Shown: positions 8,803-17,792, counted from the first letter of the stretch. The stretch is 64,000 nucleotides of DNA from Lachnoclostridium sp. An76 (GCF_002161355.1 NZ_NFHL01000009.1:56380-120379), one strand, 5' to 3'. A program made the numbers and translations. The notes: generated by a model not told the origin, from the sequence alone.

Positions 8803-9048
8803 TCAGTTTCCGTATTTCTTCACGCCTTCCGCAACCATCTGGCTCACTCCGGTAATCGCCTGCCGCTCATTGGCTTCAGCCTTGGAAATCACCAGTTTCC
8901 CGTCCTCACACTTCACCACAATCGCATCATCAATCTCGAATCCCCAGTCATTCAGCCACTGTCCTTTCAGCATGATAGACGGGACCGTCTTATACTGATA
9001 ACCGCTCTGTCCACAGACTTTCATATTTCTTACACTCTTCTTTGCCAT
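8803..9048 (-). CDS. SymE-like / AbrB-fold small protein
   Basis: The 81-residue protein (MAKKSVRNMKVCGQSGYQYKT onward) has the SymE pattern: a short basic N-terminus, VPSIMLKGQWLNDWGF, then a swapped-hairpin AbrB-like strand set ending KLVISKAEA. E. coli SymE is an SOS-induced type I toxin with an AbrB fold that condenses DNA and affects RNA. Homologues at the head of partition operons may instead be small DNA-binding regulators. The start is preceded by AAAGGAG, and it is the first gene of the unit reading SymE-like, parA, parB. No antisense antitoxin RNA can be recognised by eye. Confidence 0.75.
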   Translation of the reverse strand: MAKKSVRNMKVCGQSGYQYKTVPSIMLKGQWLNDWGFEIDDAIVVKCEDGKLVISKAEANERQAITGVSQMVAEGVKKYGN

Positions 9049-9174
9049 AGAATTGACTCCTTTCAGATTTGATCAGACCTTAGAATTATTACAGACTTGC
9101 CTTCGTCACCATTTTTCAATTCTCTCTGCCCAAAGGTGCCACCTCCTCGAAGTTTCGTCCACACACCTCATAAC

Positions 9175-9219
9175 GAAAAAAAGCTGCTGACACGTTGTTC
9201 TCTAACGCATCAACAGCTT
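9175..9219 (-). terminator. Rho-independent terminator downstream of rlmD
   Basis: On the minus strand an imperfect stem (AAGCTGTTGATGCGTT with AACGTGTCAGCAGCTT) is followed by a run of seven Ts, about 55 bp after the rlmD stop. It ends backbone transcription before the mobile element's first gene. Confidence 0.75.
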
Positions 9220-9259
9220 CTCAACTCCGATTCCGTATACGATTTTCAATGGCAGATAG

Positions 9260-9281
9260 GCTTTTATTTCGCTTTTATTTC
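9260..9281. other. Tandem 11-bp repeat across the rlmD stop codon; candidate element boundary
   Basis: The 11-mer GCTTTTATTTC occurs twice in direct tandem at 9260-9270 and 9271-9281, the second copy covering the rlmD stop codon. The genes to the left are mobile-element genes, and the 3' end of this methyltransferase gene family is a known insertion hot spot for Gram-positive integrative elements. The repeat could be the footprint of an attachment core. Without the other end of the element this remains a guess. Confidence 0.35.
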
Positions 9282-10759
9282 GCTTTTTCCTCATCTCTGA
9301 TTCTACGGTAATCCTCCATATCTATACCGATCTTTACCGTGGTATCAGGTTTTCGTTTGCCCAAGAGGCACACAGTCTCGCAATGCACCGTCATCGGAAA
9401 CATGTCCACCGCCCTCACCCTCTCCAGCTCATACCCCTTCCCGCACAGCACCTTCAGGTCCCGTGCTAGCGTCGCGGGATCGCAGCTTACATACACGACC
9501 TTCTCCGGCTGCATCTTCACGATCGTATCCAGCAGCGCCTCATCGCAGCCCTTGCGGGGCGGATCGACTACGATCACATCCGCGCGCGCCCGGGTCCGGC
9601 TTCCTTCTTCCCGGAGCCCTGCTTCCGCCCCTTCATTCTCCTGATACCACCGGGGCAGCACTTCCTCTGCCTTTCCCACAAAGAACTCCGCATTTTCAAT
9701 CCCGTTGATCTCTGCATTTTTCCTGGCGTCGTCGATCGCCTGGGGAATGATCTCCACTCCGTACACCTTTCCCGCTTTCTGCGCGAGGAACAGGGATATC
9801 GTCCCAATGCCGCAGTACAGATCCCACACAGTCTCCCCGCCTTTCAGATCCGCGTACTCCAGGGCAAGGGAGTACAGCTTCTCCGTCTGGACCGGATTGA
9901 CCTGATAGAACGACAGAGGCGAGATATGATATTTGATGTTTCCGATATAATCTGTAATATATCCCTGTCCCCAGAGCACTTTGAAGCTGTCGCCCATAAT
10001 CACATTTGTCCGGCGTGTATTCGGGCTCAGGGTGATGCTTGTCATGCCCGGTATCTCTGCCAGCCTGTCGATCAGTGCATCTGCATGCGGGATCTCTTTT
10101 CCGTTCACCACAAGGCAGACCATGATCTCGCCGGTTGCGGACCCACAGCGGATCAGGGCATGGCGGATCAGGCCGCTCCCGGTCTTTTCATCATAGGAAG
10201 GGATCTGGTATTTTTTCATAAATCCCAGGATGGTCTCCAGGATTTCCCTGTTCACAGGCGCGCCAAGGGCGCAGTCTGTATTCGGGATGATATCATGAGT
10301 GCGTCCGGCATAAAATCCGGTCACCGGGTTTCCCTCTTTGTCTGTCCCAAAGGGGAACTGCGCTTTATTGCGGTAGCCGAACGGTTCTTCCATGCCGAGC
10401 ACCGGTTCCATCACCCGGTCCAGAAGCTCCTTGGGGAAACCGCCGATGCGCTCCAGATTTCCGCGCACTTTCTGTTCCTTAAAAATGAGTTGCCGCCCGT
10501 AGGACATCTCCTGTATCTGACAGCCGCCGCACTTCCTGGCGAACCCGCATCTCGGTGTGACCCGGTCAGGCGAGGGCGAAAGCACCTTCATCAGTCTGGC
10601 ATATCCGTAGTTTTTCTTTGCTTTCATAACTTTCGCTTCCACGGTATCCCCGATCACTGCGTCTTTGATAAACAGGGTATATCCGTCCACTTTTCCGATG
10701 CCTTCGCCGTTCACGCCGATGTCCGTGATCTTTACGGCTGCTGTATCATTCTTTTTCAT
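9275..10759 (-). CDS. rlmD: 23S rRNA (uracil-C5)-methyltransferase, RlmD/RumA family
   Basis: The 494-residue protein has an N-terminal TRAM domain (VKITDIGVNGEGIGKVDGYTLF), then the iron-sulfur cysteines (CGFARKCGGCQIQEM). The SAM-dependent methyltransferase domain follows: VWDLYCGIGTISLFLAQKAG, DVIVVDPPRKGCDEALL, and the catalytic cysteine in VVYVSCDPATLARDL. It methylates a uracil of 23S rRNA at C5. A low-complexity insert (EGAEAGLREEGSRTRARA) lies just before the DPPRKG strand. The start has AAGGAG upstream. The 3' end abuts a mobile element but the frame looks complete, with a normal HCETVCLL motif near the C-terminus. Confidence 0.93.
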   Translation of the reverse strand: MKKNDTAAVKITDIGVNGEGIGKVDGYTLFIKDAVIGDTVEAKVMKAKKNYGYARLMKVLSPSPDRVTPRCGFARKCGGCQIQEMSYGRQLIFKEQKVRGNLERIGGFPKELLDRVMEPVLGMEEPFGYRNKAQFPFGTDKEGNPVTGFYAGRTHDIIPNTDCALGAPVNREILETILGFMKKYQIPSYDEKTGSGLIRHALIRCGSATGEIMVCLVVNGKEIPHADALIDRLAEIPGMTSITLSPNTRRTNVIMGDSFKVLWGQGYITDYIGNIKYHISPLSFYQVNPVQTEKLYSLALEYADLKGGETVWDLYCGIGTISLFLAQKAGKVYGVEIIPQAIDDARKNAEINGIENAEFFVGKAEEVLPRWYQENEGAEAGLREEGSRTRARADVIVVDPPRKGCDEALLDTIVKMQPEKVVYVSCDPATLARDLKVLCGKGYELERVRAVDMFPMTVHCETVCLLGKRKPDTTVKIGIDMEDYRRIRDEEKAK

Positions 10760-10791
10760 ATTTTTCTCCTTATAGGGAAATCAGGAGTGTG

Positions 10792-11736
10792 TTACACTCC
10801 TGACGTCCTGCGTAAATTCGATTCAAATAATTTATTATATCCCAGCCACTCATGACCGGTCTTTCCTTTAAATATCTCTGTCAGCGTCTGCATCTTCGCG
10901 TCCGCGTTATCCGCCAGGTTCAGCGCCAGCGCTTCCGCCAGTGCCGGTTTTTTCGGCGAGCCGTATTCCAGTTCTCCGTGATGCGCGATCACGCAGTGCT
11001 TCAGTTCGTTCGCGAGCTGCACCGGGAAATCCGGGATCGAGCGCACTGCCTCTCCAATCATCTCCACTCCGATCACGATATGCCCGATGAGCTGACCCTC
11101 GTCCGTATAATCATTGTCCGGGAACGCGGACAGTTCTCTTGTCTTACCGATATCATGGCACATCGCCGCGGCAAAAAGCAGGTCCCTGTTCAGGATCGGA
11201 TACGCGCCTGCGAAATATTCGCACAGGTGCAGCACGCTCAGCGTGTGTTCCAGGAGTCCGCCCGCAAAGCCGTGGTGCACAGTCTTCGCGGCGGAATGTC
11301 CTTTAAATGTTTTGATGAACGCGCTGTCATTTACAAAGAAATATTCCAGAAGTTTTTTCAGATACGGATTCCCGATCTGCCGGATATATGCGGTCAGCTC
11401 CTCATACATCCCTTCTACACTTTTCTCCGTGGTTGGCATATAATCCGCCGGATCATACTCTCCCTCCTGGGCGCGCCGGATCTGTTTGATATTGATCTGG
11501 AGATTGCCGTTATAGCTGATCACATCCCCATATACTTCTATAAAGTCTTTTTCATCGTATTCTGCGATTCCCTGGGAATTGGGATCCCACACCTTCCCGT
11601 CAAGGATGCCTGTCTTATCCTGCAGGAGCAGGTTGTCATACGGTTTTCCGTTTCTTGTCTCCGCGGAACGTTTGCCCTTGCACAGGTAAACATTCCTGAT
11701 CGTCTCTCCTTCATGAAGCCCATTGATATATCTCAT
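10792..11736 (-). CDS. yhaM: YhaM-like 3'-5' exoribonuclease (OB fold plus HD domain)
   Basis: The 314-residue protein has an N-terminal OB-fold (NVYLCKGKRSAETRNGKPYD to VYGDVISYNGNLQINI, residues 15-90). A metal-dependent HD domain follows, with VHHGFAGGLLEHTLSVLHLCEYF near residue 155, AAAMCHDIGKTREL near 190, and the further ligand region HCVIAHHGELEYGSPKKP near 250. This matches B. subtilis YhaM in length and order; YhaM trims RNA 3' ends and can act on single-stranded DNA. It lies just downstream of the HtrA-like gene and just upstream of rlmD on the same strand, with short gaps, so the three may be co-transcribed. Confidence 0.9.
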   Translation of the reverse strand: MRYINGLHEGETIRNVYLCKGKRSAETRNGKPYDNLLLQDKTGILDGKVWDPNSQGIAEYDEKDFIEVYGDVISYNGNLQINIKQIRRAQEGEYDPADYMPTTEKSVEGMYEELTAYIRQIGNPYLKKLLEYFFVNDSAFIKTFKGHSAAKTVHHGFAGGLLEHTLSVLHLCEYFAGAYPILNRDLLFAAAMCHDIGKTRELSAFPDNDYTDEGQLIGHIVIGVEMIGEAVRSIPDFPVQLANELKHCVIAHHGELEYGSPKKPALAEALALNLADNADAKMQTLTEIFKGKTGHEWLGYNKLFESNLRRTSGV

Positions 11737-11782
11737 TTTTTTCCTCTTTCTATCTGCTTTTTTCGGATCCTGTGCGGTCCTG

Positions 11783-13063
11783 TCACTCTTTGCTTCCGAC
11801 AGTCACCGTAAATTCCACGTCCACATACCCTTCCGCGCCAATCCGCCTTCCTTCGACCGTGATCTGCTGCCCTGTTTTCATTTTCAGGACCGTATTCTGG
11901 TATGAACCGATATTCATTACATTTTTATTTCCTATTGCATAAATAATGTCTCCGCTTTGGATCCCTGCCGCCATTGCCGGAGAATCCGGGTCTACGTCCA
12001 CTACATAAACGCCTCCCGGCATGCCCTGCTCCTCCTTGAGCTCTGACGTCACTGTAGTGCCGTATACTCCGATATACGGGACACTTTCCCCGTTTGCCAG
12101 GAACTCTATGATCGGTTTCAGGTCTGAGATCGCGTAAGCATTTGCCATGGAACTTTCGTTATTGTCCCAGACAGACTCCGGGATCAGCCCTACGACCTGT
12201 CCCTCCATATTAAACAGGACTCCCGTGCCCTGCTCTTCCGCAGGGATGTTTGTCGTGAGGATCCCGCACTCTCCGTCAAAAAATGTAGTCTTATAATCTG
12301 TTGTATTGACTGTGCCGTACCCCATCCCATCAGCGTAGCCGAAGAGATTTCCCAGCGCCATCACTGTGTCGCCCTGTTTCACCAGATTCGAATTCCCGAG
12401 TACGGACACCTTGATCGCAGACCAGGTAGAGTCTTTGATCTCTCCGTGCGGGACGCTGAATATTGCCAGGCCGCTGTTTCTGTCCCGCTTTTTCAGGGAT
12501 GCGCGGTATTCTTTTCCATCCTGGAAGGTGACTGTCCATTCAGAAGCATCCTCGCAGACAAAGTCATCCGCCAGGATCAAAAGCTCCTGCCCGTTATCTG
12601 CCGTGATCACTCCTGCTGCCCCGGTACTGATGCCGGTCATTTCCTTTGTCCAGTCTTCCCCTGCATTTGCCGGCTCTATGGCAGCGATCCCCTTTCGCGC
12701 ATCCGCAGCCCTCTCATTCATGCTGTCCATCATCTCTTCGTAACTGTCTGCATTGGCCGCGGGCACGGAATCTTCCTGCGATCCATCTGTCCCGCCCCCG
12801 TCTTCTTCGTCTTCCGGGATCGTCACTGTCTTCGGATCTTCCCCGAACTGATCTTCCAGCCATGGTTTAAGCGCAAAAAAACCAAGGCAGGCAAACACTC
12901 CCAGCACAATCCCATATATGGCAAATCTGGCAAGCTGATTTATGAAATGTTCCCTGCTGATCGGTTTTGGTTTTATCGTCTCCTGCAAAAAAGAATATTT
13001 CTTTTCCTCCGGGCCATCATCCGGACCCAGATCCCGGTCTTTATCGTTCGGCATGGACATCAT
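11783..13063 (-). CDS. Membrane-anchored HtrA-like protein with PDZ domain, probable pseudoprotease
   Basis: The 426-residue protein has a cytosolic N-terminus, one membrane helix (FAIYGIVLGVFACLGFFAL, near residues 47-66), an acidic Gly/Asp-rich linker, a trypsin-like domain (about 140-325) and a PDZ domain (about 330-426, with PYIGVYG and DSPAMAAGIQSGDIIYAIG). This is the DegP/HtrA layout, but where active enzymes have TNNHV it reads LILADDFV. The DLAVL region reads NSGLAIFSV, and the GNSGGPL serine loop reads EQGTGVLFN. No catalytic His-Asp-Ser set is recognisable, so it is probably a non-proteolytic sensor or scaffold at the cell surface. The upstream promoter (13079-13107) is strong, and GGAGGA precedes the start cluster of three nearby ATGs. 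Confidence 0.8.
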   Translation of the reverse strand: MMSMPNDKDRDLGPDDGPEEKKYSFLQETIKPKPISREHFINQLARFAIYGIVLGVFACLGFFALKPWLEDQFGEDPKTVTIPEDEEDGGGTDGSQEDSVPAANADSYEEMMDSMNERAADARKGIAAIEPANAGEDWTKEMTGISTGAAGVITADNGQELLILADDFVCEDASEWTVTFQDGKEYRASLKKRDRNSGLAIFSVPHGEIKDSTWSAIKVSVLGNSNLVKQGDTVMALGNLFGYADGMGYGTVNTTDYKTTFFDGECGILTTNIPAEEQGTGVLFNMEGQVVGLIPESVWDNNESSMANAYAISDLKPIIEFLANGESVPYIGVYGTTVTSELKEEQGMPGGVYVVDVDPDSPAMAAGIQSGDIIYAIGNKNVMNIGSYQNTVLKMKTGQQITVEGRRIGAEGYVDVEFTVTVGSKE

Positions 13064-13078
13064 TCTCCTCCGAATCCT

Positions 13079-13107
13079 AGTATAACTGATTCGCCTGGAT
13101 TGTTCAA
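13079..13107 (-). promoter_or_regulatory. Sigma-70-type promoter of the HtrA-like gene
   Basis: On the minus strand TTGAAC (13102-13107) and TATACT (13079-13084) are separated by exactly 17 bases, right upstream of the HtrA-like start. It is back to back with the mutS2 promoter. Confidence 0.75.
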
Positions 13108-13124
13108 TTCATTTTGGAAAAGCC

Positions 13125-13153
13125 TTTTCATAATTCCCGGAATGGGTTACAAT
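13125..13153 (+). promoter_or_regulatory. Probable mutS2 promoter
   Basis: TTTTCA (13125-13130) and TACAAT (13148-13153) are spaced by 17 bases, 45 bp upstream of the mutS2 start. The -35 box is weak, the -10 good. Confidence 0.5.
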
Positions 13154-13197
13154 GCTTACGGATACTAAAATGATGAACAGAAATACAAGGTGACTTC

Positions 13198-15573
13198 ATG
13201 AATCAGAAAACACTGACAAAGCTTGAATTTGACAAGATCACAGCCCTTCTCGAGGAAGAAGCCGGTTCTTTCCGCGGCAGGCAGCTCTGCCGCCGGTTAA
13301 AGCCCATGACTGACCTCGGGAAGATCGATACATTTCAGGAACAGACCGCTGCCGCTTTTACCCGCATCGTGCGGAAGGGGCGGATTTCCTTCGGGGACGC
13401 CATGCCCGTAGAGGAATCCATGAAACGGCTGGAAGTCGGCGGCGCCCTGACCAGTTCCGAACTTCTGCGTATCTGCCGCCTGCTCGCAAATGCGGCGCGG
13501 GCGAAATCTTACGGGCGTCATGACACCCAGGAAGATTCTTCGGACTGCCTGGACGCTTATTTTGACCAGCTGGAACCCCTCACTCCGCTTTCATCAGAGA
13601 TCGAGAGATGCATCATCTCCGAGGATGAGATCAGCGATGACGCCAGCAGTACACTGAAGCATATCCGCCGCAGCATCGGGAGCATCAATGACAAAGTACA
13701 CTCTACCCTGTCCTCCCTGGTAAACGGTTCGCTCAGGACCTATCTGCAGGATCCGATCATAACCATGCGCGGCGACCGCTACTGCATTCCCGTAAAAGCG
13801 GAATACAGAGGGCAGGTGCAGGGGCTCATCCACGACCAGTCCTCCACCGGCTCCACTCTTTTCATCGAGCCGATGGCAGTGGTCAAACTGAACAATGACT
13901 TAAAAGAGCTCTACGCCAAAGAGCAGGAAGAGATCCAGGCCATCCTTGCCAGGCTCAGCGAGGAGGCAGCGCAGTATATCGAAGAGATCCGCGCGGACTA
14001 CCGGGCGCTTACGGATCTGGATTTTATTTTTGCAAGGGGCGCTCTGGCCCTCTCCATGCGGGGAAGCCGTCCGGTCTTTAACGAAGAAGGACGCATCCGG
14101 ATCCGCGAGGGAAGGCATCCGCTGTTGGATCAGAAGACCGTTGTCCCGATCACGGTGTCCCTGGGGGAAGATTTTACTCTCCTGATCATCACCGGCCCGA
14201 ATACCGGAGGAAAGACCGTGTCTCTTAAGACCGTCGGGCTCTTCACCCTGATGGGGCAGGCAGGGCTCCACATCCCGGCTGGCGACCGCTCTGAGCTGGC
14301 AGTGTTCCATCAGGTCTATGCGGATATCGGAGATGAGCAGAGCATTGAACAGAGCCTGAGTACATTTTCCTCACATATGACGAATATTGTTTCTTTCCTG
14401 AAAAAGGTAGATGAGCGCTCTCTTGTCCTCTTCGACGAGCTGGGCGCCGGGACAGACCCCACTGAGGGGGCGGCGCTTGCCATTGCCATCCTGTCCCACC
14501 TGCACAGCCGCAATATCCGCACCATGGCAACCACCCATTACAGCGAACTGAAAGTATACGCGCTCTCTACGCCCGGCGTGGAAAATGCCTGCTGTGAATT
14601 CGACGTCGAAAGCCTGCGCCCTACCTACCGTCTGCTCATCGGAATCCCCGGGAAGAGCAATGCATTTGCCATCTCCGGCAAGCTGGGGCTGCCGGACTAT
14701 ATCATCGAGGACGCGAAGAAGCGGCTGAGCGAGCAGGACGTCTCCTTTGAGGATCTGCTGAGCGATCTCGAGGCGAGCCGGCGCACGATTGAAAAAGAAC
14801 GGGAAGAAATCGCAGCGTACCGCCGGGAAGCTGAAAGCCTGAAGCAGCAGGCCGCCCAGAGACAGGCAAAGCTGGACGAGCAGAGAGACCGCATTATCCG
14901 GGAGGCGAACGAGAAGGCGAACGCTATCCTCAGAGAGGCAAAAGAAGTGGCGGATGAGACGATCCGCAATTTCCATAAATTCGGGAAAGAAAATATCTCG
15001 GCGGCTGAAATGGAAAAAGAACGGGAGCGGCTCAGGAAAAAGATCAAGGATACCTCCGCTGCCTCTTCTCTTGGCTCCCAGAAGCCGAAGAAAAAACATA
15101 AGCCGTCTGATTTTAAACTGGGCGAATCTGTCAAAGTGCTGAGTATGAATCTCACCGGTACAGTCAGCTCTCTCCCGGATTCCCGCGGCAATGTCACCGT
15201 GCAGATGGGCATCCTCCGGTCCCAGGTCAACATTTCCGACCTGGAGATCATCGAAGAGCCGTCGCCGTACGCCCAGAAGAAATTCAGCCGCACATCAAAA
15301 GGGAAGATCGCCATGGGCAAATCCCTGTCCGTCAGCCCGGAGATCAATCTGCTCGGAAAAACCGTGGACGAGGCAGTCGCGGAGCTGGATAAATATCTGG
15401 ACGACGCCCTTCTCTCCCATCTGAACACCGTGCGGGTGGTCCACGGAAAAGGCACCGGCGCCCTTCGCAAAGGGATTCACGAATACCTGAGACGGCAGAA
15501 ACACGTAAAATCCTATCACCTCGCCGAATTCGGAGAAGGCGATGCCGGAGTTACTATCGTAGAACTTGGATAA
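13198..15573 (+). CDS. mutS2: Endonuclease MutS2
   Basis: The 791-residue protein begins NQKTLTKLEFDKITALLEEE, the usual MutS2 N-terminus, and lacks the mismatch-recognition domain of MutS. The ABC-type ATPase has Walker A GPNTGGKTVSLKTVG near residue 332, the signature region QSIEQSLSTFSSHM near 380, and Walker B LVLFDELGAGTDPTEGAAL near 405. A long charged coiled coil (about 510-630) leads to a KOW-like segment and a C-terminal Smr nuclease domain (INLLGKTVDEAVAELDKYL, VRVVHGKGTGALRKGIHEYL). MutS2 suppresses recombination and in B. subtilis also splits collided ribosomes. Full length; AAGGTGA precedes the start. Confidence 0.95.
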   Translation: MNQKTLTKLEFDKITALLEEEAGSFRGRQLCRRLKPMTDLGKIDTFQEQTAAAFTRIVRKGRISFGDAMPVEESMKRLEVGGALTSSELLRICRLLANAARAKSYGRHDTQEDSSDCLDAYFDQLEPLTPLSSEIERCIISEDEISDDASSTLKHIRRSIGSINDKVHSTLSSLVNGSLRTYLQDPIITMRGDRYCIPVKAEYRGQVQGLIHDQSSTGSTLFIEPMAVVKLNNDLKELYAKEQEEIQAILARLSEEAAQYIEEIRADYRALTDLDFIFARGALALSMRGSRPVFNEEGRIRIREGRHPLLDQKTVVPITVSLGEDFTLLIITGPNTGGKTVSLKTVGLFTLMGQAGLHIPAGDRSELAVFHQVYADIGDEQSIEQSLSTFSSHMTNIVSFLKKVDERSLVLFDELGAGTDPTEGAALAIAILSHLHSRNIRTMATTHYSELKVYALSTPGVENACCEFDVESLRPTYRLLIGIPGKSNAFAISGKLGLPDYIIEDAKKRLSEQDVSFEDLLSDLEASRRTIEKEREEIAAYRREAESLKQQAAQRQAKLDEQRDRIIREANEKANAILREAKEVADETIRNFHKFGKENISAAEMEKERERLRKKIKDTSAASSLGSQKPKKKHKPSDFKLGESVKVLSMNLTGTVSSLPDSRGNVTVQMGILRSQVNISDLEIIEEPSPYAQKKFSRTSKGKIAMGKSLSVSPEINLLGKTVDEAVAELDKYLDDALLSHLNTVRVVHGKGTGALRKGIHEYLRRQKHVKSYHLAEFGEGDAGVTIVELG

Positions 15574-15598
15574 ATTAATTTGGAAATATAATTTGTGC

Positions 15599-15617
15599 AA
15601 GGGGTCTGACCCCTTTT
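15599..15617. repeat. Short GC-rich palindrome between mutS2 and the response regulator
   Basis: The arms AAGGGGTC and GACCCCTT meet around one T, followed by TT and the AGGAGG of the next gene. It may work as a short terminator or attenuator, since T residues follow the stem. The same kind of palindrome is known as a dispersed REP-like element in many bacteria. Confidence 0.6.
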
Positions 15618-15630
15618 AGGAGGTAGCAGC

Positions 15631-16332
15631 ATGATCGGAAAACAGAAGATCCTTATTGTAGACGACGATGAAAATATCGCGGAGCTTATCTCGCTCTATC
15701 TCACGAAAGAATGTTTTGACACAAAGATCGTATATAACGGAGAAGACGCCCTCACCGCATTTGACAGCTACCAGCCCAATCTGGTCCTGCTGGACCTGAT
15801 GCTGCCCGGCATCGACGGCTACCAGGTATGCCGTGAGATCCGGGCGCGTTCCGCCACCCCGGTGATCATGCTCTCTGCAAAAGGAGAGGTATTTGACAAG
15901 GTCCTGGGTCTGGAGCTCGGCGCGGATGATTATATTATGAAGCCTTTTGACTCGAAAGAAATGGTCGCCCGCGTGCGTGCTGTGCTGAGACGGTACCAGC
16001 CGGCGAGAACCGAGTCAGCGAATGCGGAGAAGGCAAAATGCGTAGAATACGACGGCATCACTATAAATCTTACCAACTATTCTGTCACCTGTGACGGACA
16101 GCATATCGAAATGCCGCCAAAAGAGCTGGAGCTCCTTTACTGTCTCGCAGCCTCCCCGAACCAGGTGTTCACAAGGGAACAGCTCCTGGACCGCATCTGG
16201 GGATACGAATATATCGGCGACACAAGGACCGTAGACGTCCATATCAAACGTCTACGCGAAAAGATCAAGGATCACCCCCAGTGGAGCATCAGTACTGTCT
16301 GGGGCATCGGATACAAATTTGAGACCAGGTAA
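15631..16332 (+). CDS. OmpR-family response regulator
   Basis: The 233-residue protein has a receiver domain (residues 1-120) with the acidic pair in LIVDDDENIAELI, the phosphoacceptor aspartate in LVLLDLMLPGIDGYQ near residue 54, and the conserved lysine in DDYIMKPFDSKEM near 105. The C-terminal winged helix has the typical PPKELELLYCLAASPNQVFTRE and the recognition region RTVDVHIKRLREKI. It is followed after 17 bp by its histidine kinase. Nothing nearby identifies the signal; the convergent sugar-binding lipoprotein gene could be a target, but that is speculation. An AGGAGG site lies just after a palindrome at 15599-15617. Confidence 0.92.
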   Translation: MIGKQKILIVDDDENIAELISLYLTKECFDTKIVYNGEDALTAFDSYQPNLVLLDLMLPGIDGYQVCREIRARSATPVIMLSAKGEVFDKVLGLELGADDYIMKPFDSKEMVARVRAVLRRYQPARTESANAEKAKCVEYDGITINLTNYSVTCDGQHIEMPPKELELLYCLAASPNQVFTREQLLDRIWGYEYIGDTRTVDVHIKRLREKIKDHPQWSISTVWGIGYKFETR

Positions 16333-16349
16333 ATTACGGAGAGATCGCC

Positions 16350-17771
16350 ATGAAGAGTATGCTTCACCTGAAATTTATCGCACTATATATCATATTCGGC
16401 TTTCTGTGCCTGTTCACAACTGCCACGCTCACAACGCAGCTGGTGGAGGACCGGCTTATGGAGGACACTTCCCAGACACTGTACCGGGAAGCCACGCTGA
16501 TCGCAAGCGATTATCTTCCCTCTTATTTTTCCGATTCTTCCCCCGCCGGCGGCTCGTCGATCGATGCGGTGCAGGCACAGCTTGCGGCTATGCGCCTGTA
16601 CCTGAATGCATCCCTGTGGTTTGTGGACAGCACGGGCACAATGATCACCTCGTCAAATATCGAGAATACTTCCGCCCCTGAGGTGATCGAGGACTTCAAT
16701 CCCGCTGAGATCGGAGGAAACCAGTACATTTCCGGCACTTACCACGGATACTTCGATGAGGATGTCATCACAGTAATGGCTCCTGTCACAAAAGGCTTTG
16801 TTACAAAAGGCTACCTGCTGATCCACAGTCCGGCGGAGAATATCGAACTGCGCTGCGGAGCAATGATGTTCCCCGTATATATCAGCCTCGCGGTCATCTA
16901 TCTGCTGTCATTTATCTTTCTTCTCGGCGTCCACTTCATCGTGTACCGCCCTGTAAAGAAAATATCCGAAGCAGCCCAGCAGTATGCCCGCGGCAATCTT
17001 GACTATGAGATCCCCGTCACCGCGCATGACGAGGTTGGATACTTATCTGCATCGCTGAATTATATGGCTGCGCAGCTCAAAGATATGGATGACTATCAGA
17101 AAAAGATCGTGGCAAATGTATCCCACGATTTCCGTTCCCCGCTTACTTCGATCAAAGGGTATGTAGAGGCAATGGCAGACGGCACAATCCCCCCTGAACT
17201 GTATGGAAAATATCTGAATATCATCCTTTTCGAGACAGAACGCCTGACAGACCTGACAAGCGATCTGCTGACGCTGAATGAGTTCGATACCAAAGAGCTC
17301 CTTCTTTCCAAAGCAGAGTTTGATATCCAGGAAGTCATTAAAAAGACAGCAGCATCGTTTGAGGCAGTCTGCACTCCGAAGCACATTTCCATCGAACTTC
17401 TGCTCATGCCGGGTATCGTCCGCGTGTACGCAGACAGACGGAAGATCCAGCAGGTACTTTACAACCTGATCGATAATGCGATCAAATTCAGTGAAAACGA
17501 TTCTTCCGTCACTGTGGAAGTAACGCTGAAAAATGAGAAAGCCTTTATTTCCGTGAAGGACCACGGGATCGGCATCCCGCGCAAAGAGCTGAATAAGATC
17601 TGGGAGCGTTTTTACAAATCCGACCTGTCCCGCGGAAAGGACAAAAAAGGCACCGGGCTTGGCCTTTCTATCGTAAAAGAGGTCATCCAGGCGCATAACG
17701 AGAATATCAATGTGATCAGTACGGAGGGTGTGGGCACGGAATTCATCTTTTCCCTGAGCCGCGCGGGATGA
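16350..17771 (+). CDS. Sensor histidine kinase (HAMP-HisKA-HATPase)
   Basis: The 473-residue membrane kinase has a first membrane helix near residues 7-27 (FIALYIIFGFLCLFTTATL). An extracytoplasmic sensor of about 140 residues follows, then a second helix near 172-195 (VYISLAVIYLLSFIFLLGVH). A HAMP segment (YRPVKKISEAAQQYARG), the H-box VANVSHDFRSPLTSIKGYVE near residue 255, and the ATPase boxes (NLIDNAIKF, DHGIGIPRKEL, KGTGLGLSIVKEV) are all present. It is the partner of the preceding response regulator. The sensor domain resembles the double-PAS-like fold common in Firmicutes; no ligand can be read from it. Confidence 0.92.
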   Translation: MKSMLHLKFIALYIIFGFLCLFTTATLTTQLVEDRLMEDTSQTLYREATLIASDYLPSYFSDSSPAGGSSIDAVQAQLAAMRLYLNASLWFVDSTGTMITSSNIENTSAPEVIEDFNPAEIGGNQYISGTYHGYFDEDVITVMAPVTKGFVTKGYLLIHSPAENIELRCGAMMFPVYISLAVIYLLSFIFLLGVHFIVYRPVKKISEAAQQYARGNLDYEIPVTAHDEVGYLSASLNYMAAQLKDMDDYQKKIVANVSHDFRSPLTSIKGYVEAMADGTIPPELYGKYLNIILFETERLTDLTSDLLTLNEFDTKELLLSKAEFDIQEVIKKTAASFEAVCTPKHISIELLLMPGIVRVYADRRKIQQVLYNLIDNAIKFSENDSSVTVEVTLKNEKAFISVKDHGIGIPRKELNKIWERFYKSDLSRGKDKKGTGLGLSIVKEVIQAHNENINVISTEGVGTEFIFSLSRAG

Positions 17772-17792
17772 TGCCCCCGGCACAGCCCTGTC

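Noticed and set aside
9926..10855. 309-codon plus-strand open frame
   Set aside because: It lies opposite rlmD and yhaM, has no motif and no ribosome site, and has the His/Arg/Cys-rich composition of an antisense shadow of a GC-rich gene.
14371..15470. Long minus-strand open frames of 242 and 257 codons
   Set aside because: Both lie opposite mutS2 and have the Leu/Ser/Phe-rich composition of antisense shadows.
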